DNA from: a virus
Virus record (IMG/VR): IMGVR_UViG_3300048041_000085
Span: 1-53,791 of that record
Strand: one strand, 5' to 3'
Length of the DNA: 53,791 bases
Shown: positions 1 to 6,185 of the stretch, in pieces
How the letters are laid out: the number at the start of each line of letters is the position of its first letter
Position numbering within the stretch: position 1 is the first letter of the stretch
The notes under the pieces: model-generated
The model's database searches: none
What the model saw: the letters and a program-made list of their open reading frames with translations, nothing else
What the model was told of the DNA's origin: nothing
Made by a program: the position numbers and the translations under genes

Positions 1-199
1 TTGTATAAAGTATAAAAATGCCTCTGGCATCGTAGCTAAACATCGATGGGGCTTGTATTCTCCAATTGTTATTAAAAAAACCGACTTCTGTTGCAGAATT
101 AGGATCTGCAGATGAAAGTGGCGTTAGCGGCTGATTGTTATAATTAACCGAAATTATTTGTTGTGTGCTTAAACACAAATGAGATGGGAGAGAAATTCC
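1..199. repeat. Left copy of 199-bp terminal direct repeat
   Basis: These bases recur at 53593-53791. The only difference seen is C at 128 versus T at 53720, which changes CCG to CCA (both Pro) in the gene spanning the ends. The simplest reading is a circular or circularly permuted genome assembled with overlapping ends. A true short terminal repeat is possible but less likely because the repeat lies inside a coding region. Confidence 0.9.
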
Positions 200-667
200 G
201 TTACTGGTACCAACCGTAAATGTCCCGACAGATCCTGATGATATAATCTGAACAGAAAGAATTGAGGCAAAACCTTTAACAGTATAAATATTGTCATAAG
301 ACGCTTGTATAACAATTTGGTCCTGAACAGCAACGTTTTCCTCATCATAACCGTTAATAATAAACGTTTGATTTGAAGTTTGCTCTGCTGTAGAATTTAT
401 GATGATATTACGTAAGCAATCTAAGACGACAACTGTTTGTCCCTGAATATTAGTAGATGTATTCTCAGGATTTAACGTTAGATAAGAATTAATTGTAGGT
501 GCCACGATTGCTGTTGATACAAAGTTATCGACAGGAGCTAGGGGAATCACAGAGTAATATTTAAGAGGGGAGTTATAAACTCCCACCCCTGAAACATTAT
601 TGACATTAAAGAGGTCAGAACTTGTACCATTCTGTACCTGTGTACATTGTTGTCTAACAGTAGCCAT
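1..667 (-). CDS. Virion appendage protein, N-terminal part (gene spans the window ends)
   Basis: The reading frame opens at the ATG at 667-665 (MATVRQQCTQVQNG...) and runs without a stop off the left edge. It continues in the same frame at 53791-53327, so the whole protein is about 355 aa. The N-terminus (VQNGTSSDLFNVNNVSGVGVY) matches the start of the product of 52432-53316 (VQNGNSQDLFNVSNILGVGVY), and their C-terminal parts also match, so the two are paralogues. It starts 17 bases after the capsid gene stop. Position in the late operon and the beta-rich, Asn/Thr-rich composition suggest a virion surface or tail protein. No named family was recognised. Confidence 0.75.
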   Translation of the reverse strand, partial: MATVRQQCTQVQNGTSSDLFNVNNVSGVGVYNSPLKYYSVIPLAPVDNFVSTAIVAPTINSYLTLNPENTSTNIQGQTVVVLDCLRNIIINSTAEQTSNQTFIINGYDEENVAVQDQIVIQASYDNIYTVKGFASILSVQIISSGSVGTFTVGTSNGISLPSHLCLSTQQIISVNYNNQPLTPLSSADPNSATEVGFFNNNWRIQAPSMFSYDARGIFILYT

Positions 668-684
668 TTCTAACCTCTTTTATT

Positions 685-1608
685 TTAAGAACCGAAACCT
701 TGGCAACCTATTACAGAGCGACCGTTGTAACAAATGTTTCTGTATCGTTCGTTTCCATAAACACCCAAGTTTAAGTTTGATTGATCTGTAGATGTTTCAA
801 TCGAGAGAGGCTCACGTAAATAATGGACAAGCCCAGCTTCATAATCAGTTAACAAGAAGAAGTTTGACGGCACTGCCATGAAAGGATTCACGATAAACCC
901 TTGATCAAGATAGTCGCCATAAGTCAATGGGTTAACCGCGTTATTTGCTGTACCTGGTTGGAAGTTTGAGCCTGTCAGAATATTAACGATGAACTGATTA
1001 GGCAGACCAACGAGATATTTCTTACAAGTGATCATGCAACGTTGACCTGATGCATCAACGATGTTCTGAGCTGTCACAATCATTGCTTCAGCAGAGGTTT
1101 CGTTTAATTCGGCAGGTTGAACAAGGTTAGAATACACACCGCCCTGGATAGGGTGATTTGCCGAACACATCGGTTGCCCATCAGGTAAAGTATAAACAGG
1201 GCTTGCATTTGAGAATGCATTATCAAATAATCCGATAGCTTCATTCTCTGAAACAAGTCTCAAATTGTAAGTAATAGCCTGAACACCCTTAGGGAAATAA
1301 TCCTTATAGAGGTTGTCGGAAATCGCGATTTTTGTAATCGAAAATCCAACGCCATACTGGAAGTTCTCAGCATATCCTGTTAAGAATTCTGACATTGTAC
1401 CCATTGGGATGTCAGTACCCTCAGCCATACGCGCACCAGCATTAAGCATGGCCATTTCCGCGTAGTATTCAACCGCCTTGAAAGAATCACGAATCGTCAT
1501 GAACTGCTTCCACTTAGTCGGATACTGCTTGTAAAGTGTTTGAATAGAGTCGAGACCTGGTTTTGTTAAGGCCTGAAGTTGTCCAACTGTAATTAATTGA
1601 TTAGCCAT
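685..1608 (-). CDS. Major capsid protein (Mu gpT-like)
   Basis: This 307-aa protein resembles Mu gpT-type major head subunits, which adopt the HK97 fold. It has an N-terminal helical segment with Leu/Lys-Tyr-Pro-Thr-Lys-Trp, a central run on activation of a stable dimer-like fold, and the SANHP motif near residue 150 typical of the family. Its length is ordinary for the family. It follows a portal and a coiled-coil scaffold candidate in the same operon. The ATG at 1608 has only a distant GGAG upstream, so it may be translationally linked to the preceding gene, which ends 1 base earlier. Assignment to the gpT family is from sequence pattern only, not from a search. Confidence 0.75.
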   Translation of the reverse strand: MANQLITVGQLQALTKPGLDSIQTLYKQYPTKWKQFMTIRDSFKAVEYYAEMAMLNAGARMAEGTDIPMGTMSEFLTGYAENFQYGVGFSITKIAISDNLYKDYFPKGVQAITYNLRLVSENEAIGLFDNAFSNASPVYTLPDGQPMCSANHPIQGGVYSNLVQPAELNETSAEAMIVTAQNIVDASGQRCMITCKKYLVGLPNQFIVNILTGSNFQPGTANNAVNPLTYGDYLDQGFIVNPFMAVPSNFFLLTDYEAGLVHYLREPLSIETSTDQSNLNLGVYGNERYRNICYNGRSVIGCQGFGS

Positions 1609-2244
1609 TTATATTACTGATGCTCCATATGTTCCGAGTTTAAAGAGTGAGTTGTTGATAACGACCTGAACAATCGTATAAGCATCTCCCCAATTATTTC
1701 CGCCTTGAACTTGCATAGAAGGCGTTTCAGGAGCGAGACCAATAACTTTTACCTGACCCCAATAACTATTTGCGAGAGGGCTAGAATTTAGATAAACTTG
1801 AGAATTGCCATTGCTATCAAGATTATCCATTCCAGCGATGTTAAAGTTGGCGCCTATATCATTCATAGTCAGGCTACCATTAGATTGAATGTTGTAAATT
1901 ACAAAAGGATCTACGTTGAGGCTATACGTGCCAGATCCTCCATTATATATAGTTGTTCCAGAAACCCAGGTTGGAAAAGTAGCAACAGGACTACCAGGCT
2001 GAGACGGCCTATAAGTAACAGATTGAAAAATTCCGCAAATTACTTCCTCGAACTGGGCAGGAGGATAAGCAGTGGCAGGAAAAACCTGATTTGGACTGCC
2101 ATTAACAAGGGCAACAGGTTCACCACTTCCATAGCTAGAACCATTACCAGAGTTCATAGGGAAATCATAAGATGCACCTCTTGGTTTTGCACCTAAGAGA
2201 TAGCCAACTTCAGAGAAACCGAAAGGATGAAAAGCATTAGTCAT
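1609..2244 (-). CDS. Head protein of unknown function (decoration candidate)
   Basis: The protein is 211 aa from the ATG at 2244 (MTNAFHPFGF...), chosen because AGAGG lies 10 bases upstream. A longer reading to 2301 would run into the terminator-like hairpin of the leader and lacks a ribosome binding site. The product is rich in Gly, Ser, Asn and Pro with predicted beta structure and no membrane segment. It lies directly between the structured leader and the capsid gene and ends 1 base before it. A capsid decoration or stabilising protein is the most natural guess, but no family was recognised. Confidence 0.6.
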   Translation of the reverse strand: MTNAFHPFGFSEVGYLLGAKPRGASYDFPMNSGNGSSYGSGEPVALVNGSPNQVFPATAYPPAQFEEVICGIFQSVTYRPSQPGSPVATFPTWVSGTTIYNGGSGTYSLNVDPFVIYNIQSNGSLTMNDIGANFNIAGMDNLDSNGNSQVYLNSSPLANSYWGQVKVIGLAPETPSMQVQGGNNWGDAYTIVQVVINNSLFKLGTYGASVI

Positions 2245-2545
2245 AGATATGCGCCTCTTTATGTTGTTTAAAAAATAAACGGACATTAAAAAGCACAGCA
2301 CCCAAGGGCCGTGAGATCTTAAACCTTAGTCCTCTGGCTTAAGATAACTCATTCATCGACTTCTCATCTCATTTACCCAAGAAAGTCGGCACTCGGTAAA
2401 CATAAACCAGTCTCTCATGGCACCCGAAGGCCATGTGATCTTAATTGCGGTTAATAATTAAGATACTCAACGGTAGGCATGAAATCTTTTGTTAAACCCA
2501 TGAGATTTTAACGTCATACATAAAACAGGTGGTTTCACGCCTTCC
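2245..2545 (-). ncRNA. Structured 5' leader RNA of the capsid operon
   Basis: The roughly 300 nt between the predicted start site (about 2545) and the ATG at 2244 has no gene but many helices. In order on the minus strand: a 9-bp long-range stem (2533-2541 with 2476-2484) enclosing a 6-bp hairpin (2507-2512 with 2491-2496). Next come module 1 (hairpins 2438-2464 and 2416-2435) and two interleaved 6-bp helices (2395-2400 with 2372-2377, and 2383-2388 with 2357-2362) that fit an H-type pseudoknot. Last is module 2 (hairpins 2316-2345 and 2294-2313). Modules 1 and 2 repeat the same ATCTTAA-stem plus GGC-stem plan with compensated changes. No known riboswitch class was recognised. Confidence 0.65.
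2288..2313 (-). terminator. Attenuator-like hairpin before the capsid genes
   Basis: On the minus strand CACGGC pairs with GCTGTG (6 bp including one G-U) around an 8-nt loop and is followed by C and five T. It lies 43 bases upstream of the ATG at 2244, inside the leader, so it could act as a conditional terminator (attenuator). The stem is short, so partial read-through would be expected. Confidence 0.5.
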
Positions 2546-2551
2546 TTTTAT

Positions 2552-2579
2552 ATTATAAACATTTTTAGATAAAAGTAAA
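2552..2579 (-). promoter_or_regulatory. Promoter of the capsid leader
   Basis: The minus strand shows a perfect -10 TATAAT (2557-2552) and a -35 TTTACT (2579-2574) with a 16-bp spacer. The predicted start at about 2545 (GGAAGGCG) coincides with the first base-paired part of the leader. It would let the capsid genes be expressed independently of the portal transcript. Confidence 0.6.
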
Positions 2580-2626
2580 ACTAATTTGTATTATTTTTTG
2601 TGGTAAAATGAGGAAAATATTTAATT

Positions 2627-2672
2627 GGGATAACACAAACCGAAACATAGGTAAAAACGGTAGTATCATCCC
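2627..2672. repeat. Inverted repeat after the 51-aa gene
   Basis: GGGATAACAC (2627-2636) pairs with GTATCATCCC (2663-2672), 10 bp with G-U pairs in RNA, and a short inner CCG/CGG helix. It starts 8 bases after the stop of the 51-aa gene on the minus strand. No T-run follows, so it may be an RNA-stabilising or weak terminator hairpin between the portal-scaffold transcript and the capsid promoter. Confidence 0.45.
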
Positions 2673-2679
2673 AAACTAG

Positions 2680-2835
2680 TTATTCAGAAGCAGGTTGTGC
2701 AACCGCTTCTACAGGAACTACGGTAGCATCAACAACGAAATTATAGATCTGTGTAGCTTGTGCAAGTGCATCGGTAAGATTATTACCTTCTATAACCATT
2801 GATAAACATGCTAGTCTTAATTCTTTATCGTCCAT
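2680..2835 (-). CDS. Small 51-aa protein
   Basis: The start ATG at 2835 has a strong ribosome site, AAAGGAG, 6 bases upstream. The product begins MDDKELRLACLSMVIEGNNL and ends with a Pro/Val/Ala-rich tail. It is acidic, probably helical in its first 30 residues, with no membrane segment and no recognised family. It is the last gene of the portal-to-scaffold block before the capsid promoter and lies 11 bases from the preceding gene. Confidence 0.65.
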   Translation of the reverse strand: MDDKELRLACLSMVIEGNNLTDALAQATQIYNFVVDATVVPVEAVAQPASE

Positions 2836-2846
2836 TTTTTTCTCCT

Positions 2847-3464
2847 TTAATGATTAAACAGTGCTGCAATATATTGTGACTTCGCATCAGAACCGAAGGT
2901 AACAGTTTGGCCGTTATTGCCTCGACCTGTAACAAATCCACCTTCAACACCGATTCGTCTTGAGCTTTCTGTGAAATGCTGAGAACTTTTGAGTTTCTTA
3001 TTTACATATTCCATTTCTCTGTCATGAAGTTCTTTCGGCCGAAGCATCCACACTAATCCGCCGCGGCGAACTAATCCAGAATCCTCATGTTGTTCTCCAT
3101 AAATATCAACAAAGCCAAGCTTAGGATAGCTTGAAGACTCAGGCGGAAGCCATCCAAATCGAATACGATGATTTACGTTACTATAATCTGAGTTGCCATA
3201 AACAGATTCTCTTACCCACATACCGACATAACCTGGAGGGGTTGCTTCCTCAGGCATGTATGTTTTACCCTTATTGTTCATTTCAAAGATTTTATCAAAA
3301 TGACTAAAGTCTATCTGAGTTGTTTGTGAAGTTGCTTCACGTGACTGTGAAGCTCGTGTTTCACGTGTGCGCCTTACATTTCTTTGAGCATAAACAGTTT
3401 CATCTTTTCCACCTAACTCAACTTCTGCTTCAGGGATATACAATTCATCAATTGAATCTTCCAT
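2847..3464 (-). CDS. Virion or head-assembly protein, unknown
   Basis: This 205-aa protein has an acidic N-terminus, a charged Arg/Thr/Ser-rich stretch (residues 25-45) and a compact region around residues 75-125 containing GYVGMWVRE and RFGWLPPE. Trp- and Gly-rich regions of this sort occur in small phage head proteins that follow the scaffold gene, but I cannot name the family. It begins 2 bases after the scaffold candidate stops and belongs to the same operon. Confidence 0.6.
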   Translation of the reverse strand: MEDSIDELYIPEAEVELGGKDETVYAQRNVRRTRETRASQSREATSQTTQIDFSHFDKIFEMNNKGKTYMPEEATPPGYVGMWVRESVYGNSDYSNVNHRIRFGWLPPESSSYPKLGFVDIYGEQHEDSGLVRRGGLVWMLRPKELHDREMEYVNKKLKSSQHFTESSRRIGVEGGFVTGRGNNGQTVTFGSDAKSQYIAALFNH

Positions 3465-3466
3465 TT

Positions 3467-4825
3467 TTACCGTCCTTGACTATATTGTTTAATCAAACCT
3501 TGTTTATAACGTTCTTGAACTTCATCACGCCCCATAGATCTACCATATACGGCCTGTGAGAGTTCATTTAATGTATTTCCGAACAAATCAGCTGCATCTT
3601 GTTGAGAGCTGTCTAACTGAATGTTATTAGGATCATTCATATAATTATTGTTATATCCCGCTCTATTTACAGGGGCGACAGAATGTTGTGGCTGTTGATG
3701 CTGAGGCTGCTGTTGTTGAAATTGTTGAGGAGATGGATAACCTTGTCCCCCAGCATAATTACCCTGATTATACGCATTTTGTTGCATCTGCTGTTGTTGA
3801 TACGGAAGTTGCTGTTGATATTGATGTTGAACAGCTTGTTGATCTAGTTGAGTGCGAACTCTTCTATAATCAGGCTCTTGATAACGATTATTGCGCATAT
3901 TATCATCTCTTTTCTTATAACGAGGATTTAAGTTTTCATGAATTCTCATGGATAGCTCAGTATAATATTCAGTTGTCCCTATCTCATCAGCTTGACCATT
4001 TAGCTTAAGCTCTTGGATGAGTTCATACTTAATAGGCTCAACACGTTCTACTAAATTGGCATCGTAGTTTTGAGTATCACGGGGATCAAGAAAGTTATGA
4101 TTTCTCAAAAAACCATCATTAAGCGGACTATTTAATTCTCTAATATCAGAGAATTGTTGTATTGCTTCTTTCTGGGCTTCTTGTAATTGAGTATCAAAAT
4201 TCTCTCTTACTTTTTCTTCCTCAAAGTTCGTCTGGTAACGAGACTTTACAGTTTCGATATTACGCTCATAGACTTCTTTAAGCTGGGTAATCTTATTAAA
4301 GTCTTTGGTAATATCTTGTAAGCTATCCAGATCACCCTCTGCATGGGCAATCTTCCACATCTGGGAAAGTTCTTCTTCTTCTCGCTCTAGCTTTTCTTTT
4401 TGTGTGTGGAGAGCTAAAAACTCATTTTCGTCCTTTAAACGTTGGTTTTCTTTTTCAGCTAACTCAAATCGTATAAGAGCTTCTTCTTTTTCAGCACGTT
4501 CTTTTTCGATCTTAGAAGTAAGGGTATGAATTTTCTCTTTTGAATCGTTATGTTTCTTGCGCTTTTTCTTAGGAATAATCTCTTCTTCAATGAAATCATT
4601 ATACTCATCAGATTCTTCCGCATCAGGGAAGTAAGCTTCATTGCCTAATGCTGCATTTTCAGCTTCGTTACTTGAATATTGGCGCTCGCCTTGATTTATA
4701 TAATTTTCTTGATCGATAGCGTCTTGAATACCACTATCAACAGATAATTGTTGGATAGAATTTGGAGGACTCACAGGATTAAAGTCCTGTGAGTTATCAT
4801 AATTATTCGGAAATTGATTTTCCAT
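3467..4825 (-). CDS. Capsid scaffolding protein candidate
   Basis: The 452-aa protein has an acidic disordered N-terminus (1-85), a basic KKKRKKH patch, a long charged coiled coil (about 90-200), a helical middle and a Gln-rich low-complexity region (about 320-390). The C-terminus is basic (KQGLIKQYSQGR). Position between portal and capsid genes, coiled coil, extreme charge and lack of Cys all fit a scaffold, whose basic C-terminus typically binds coat protein. The start overlaps the stop of the GroES-like gene by one base (TAATG type), implying coupled translation. No sequence-family match is claimed. Confidence 0.6.
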   Translation of the reverse strand: MENQFPNNYDNSQDFNPVSPPNSIQQLSVDSGIQDAIDQENYINQGERQYSSNEAENAALGNEAYFPDAEESDEYNDFIEEEIIPKKKRKKHNDSKEKIHTLTSKIEKERAEKEEALIRFELAEKENQRLKDENEFLALHTQKEKLEREEEELSQMWKIAHAEGDLDSLQDITKDFNKITQLKEVYERNIETVKSRYQTNFEEEKVRENFDTQLQEAQKEAIQQFSDIRELNSPLNDGFLRNHNFLDPRDTQNYDANLVERVEPIKYELIQELKLNGQADEIGTTEYYTELSMRIHENLNPRYKKRDDNMRNNRYQEPDYRRVRTQLDQQAVQHQYQQQLPYQQQQMQQNAYNQGNYAGGQGYPSPQQFQQQQPQHQQPQHSVAPVNRAGYNNNYMNDPNNIQLDSSQQDAADLFGNTLNELSQAVYGRSMGRDEVQERYKQGLIKQYSQGR

Positions 4826-5286
4826 TAGCCACCTAGATCTTTATAGGTTTCTTCCAACTTTAACGTTGATTGAATATTTTCTATATGCGCCCCATCAGCT
4901 AAGCTTATGATTCTCTCATCAGTGATATACGTTAATGTATGCTGACGATAGATTTTAACTTTCTGATCTTCATATGGCCTGAAAATAACCCAATCACCAT
5001 AAGTACACCACGGGCCAGAAGGAAACAGGCTGGGATTACGAAATGCATCGCCACCCATTCCTAAAACCATTCCCGTAACACCAACTTCATTATTTCTGAT
5101 AGTCTCAGGCATATAAACAGAGCCGTCTTTTTCAGGAGCAACCCAAAGTTTTAAGAGTACCTTAAAACCGACAGGGAAAAGAATATCGTGACCTACTTCC
5201 TTAATAACCAGATCACTGATTTCTTTATCTGTCCACTCAAACGGGCTTTTCCAATCTTTGCTACGTCCTCTTTGTCCATGTATCAT
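4825..5286 (-). CDS. GroES-like co-chaperonin
   Basis: Residues about 38-135 of this 153-aa protein follow the Cpn10 beta-barrel pattern. GFKVLLKLW matches the first strand, then a mobile-loop-like DGSVYMPET follows. Next are GVTGMVLGMG (GroES GEVLAVGNG), YGDWVIFRPY (GroES VGDIVIFNDG) and a final ITDERIISLAD (GroES MSESDILAIVE). It has a 37-residue N-terminal extension and an insertion where the GroES roof loop lies, as in diverged phage cochaperonins such as T4 gp31. Its place among head genes suggests a role in folding the capsid protein, perhaps with the GroEL-like protein encoded at 29580-31322. The mobile-loop IVL tripeptide of E. coli GroES is replaced by VYM. Confidence 0.75.
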   Translation of the reverse strand: MIHGQRGRSKDWKSPFEWTDKEISDLVIKEVGHDILFPVGFKVLLKLWVAPEKDGSVYMPETIRNNEVGVTGMVLGMGGDAFRNPSLFPSGPWCTYGDWVIFRPYEDQKVKIYRQHTLTYITDERIISLADGAHIENIQSTLKLEETYKDLGG

Positions 5287-5288
5287 GC

Positions 5289-5600
5289 CTATTCACCATC
5301 TTCATCGTCTGGAGTGTGCTTAAGATTCACAGCATCAGGATTGATGATAGACATAATCGTAGGATTATTTTCAGGTAAAAATGTCGTCGGAGTAAAACTG
5401 GAAGCAGTTTCGTTTTGCTCACACCATTTTTGAATGGCATTCAAATACACTGAGAAATAATGAGAAAGAGAAGCTCTCCCTTGAACCTTAGGATCAATTG
5501 TATCTGCATGAAAAATAGAACTGACAAATGAATCTTTCATCTTATTCGCATCGTCAGCAATTACATTTAAAACATTTTTATAGAAATTGTCCGTTAGCAT
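5289..5600 (-). CDS. Conserved-looking head-operon protein, unknown
   Basis: This 103-aa protein is mainly helical in its first 60 residues (MLTDNFYKNVLNVIADDANK...) with an acidic tail ending DDEDGE. It has no membrane segment. It ends 2 bases before the GroES-like gene starts, so both are probably translated from one message. Function not recognised. Confidence 0.55.
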   Translation of the reverse strand: MLTDNFYKNVLNVIADDANKMKDSFVSSIFHADTIDPKVQGRASLSHYFSVYLNAIQKWCEQNETASSFTPTTFLPENNPTIMSIINPDAVNLKHTPDDEDGE

Positions 5601-5619
5601 TGAGTTTCCTTTTAAAAAG

Positions 5620-5853
5620 TTAATAACTTACATTGTTTCTGTTGATTAGCTTGTCACCTTCACGTTTTACATTACCGGTGGCTTTCTTTGTGACCTTCTC
5701 TCTATATTGATCTGGCGTTTGTGTGCCACCAGGGACACCTTTGCCCTGGAAGTTCTGACCATAGTTATAATTAATAGGTACAAAAGGCGTATCTATTTGT
5801 TTAGCTGTCCGCAACTTCTCAGTTGCGGAGTTTTCTTTTACAATTTCAACCAT
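5620..5853 (-). CDS. Small basic virion-operon protein
   Basis: The 77-aa product is basic and probably disordered, with Gly/Pro/Gln-rich middle (GKGVPGGTQTPDQYREK) and a Lys-rich C-terminal half. It lies in the portal-to-scaffold series with short spacers. Function not recognised. A minor head protein is possible. Confidence 0.5.
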   Translation of the reverse strand: MVEIVKENSATEKLRTAKQIDTPFVPINYNYGQNFQGKGVPGGTQTPDQYREKVTKKATGNVKREGDKLINRNNVSY

Positions 5854-5864
5854 GAATAATAATC

Positions 5865-6185
5865 CTATCTACAGTCTTTTTTGTCCATCATACCGCCTCT
5901 TTTCATAGCAGAACGCATGACATTGTCTGCAGAACGCATGACATTGTCTCTAGGAATAAATCGACCTACGTCCATACCCATAGCATGCGCTTCTCGCTCA
6001 TCATCTGCGCCAACAGCATCACCGGCAGCATGACGTTCTCTGTCATTCTCACCGCGACTACCACCAGCACGTGCACCGCCTCGCATGTTCGTATTTGTTG
6101 GATATTCCATACCTTCGGAATCACGCTGGCGAGCCATGCCATCAACATACGCTATCGCTTCATTTCTACCCACTATCTGTGTCAT
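5865..6185 (-). CDS. Small Arg/Gly-rich virion-operon protein
   Basis: This 106-aa protein has an RGGARAGGSRGENDRERHA segment (about 35-53) and a short exact repeat, DNVMRSA, twice near residues 83-97. The DNA beneath this repeat (around 5908-5950) is also duplicated. The start overlaps the portal stop by 4 bases (ATGA type). Probably intrinsically disordered. Function unknown. Confidence 0.5.
   Translation of the reverse strand: MTQIVGRNEAIAYVDGMARQRDSEGMEYPTNTNMRGGARAGGSRGENDRERHAAGDAVGADDEREAHAMGMDVGRFIPRDNVMRSADNVMRSAMKRGGMMDKKDCR

Noticed and set aside
2245-2301. N-terminal extension of the head protein upstream of 2244
   Set aside because: It would translate the attenuator-like hairpin and has no ribosome site.
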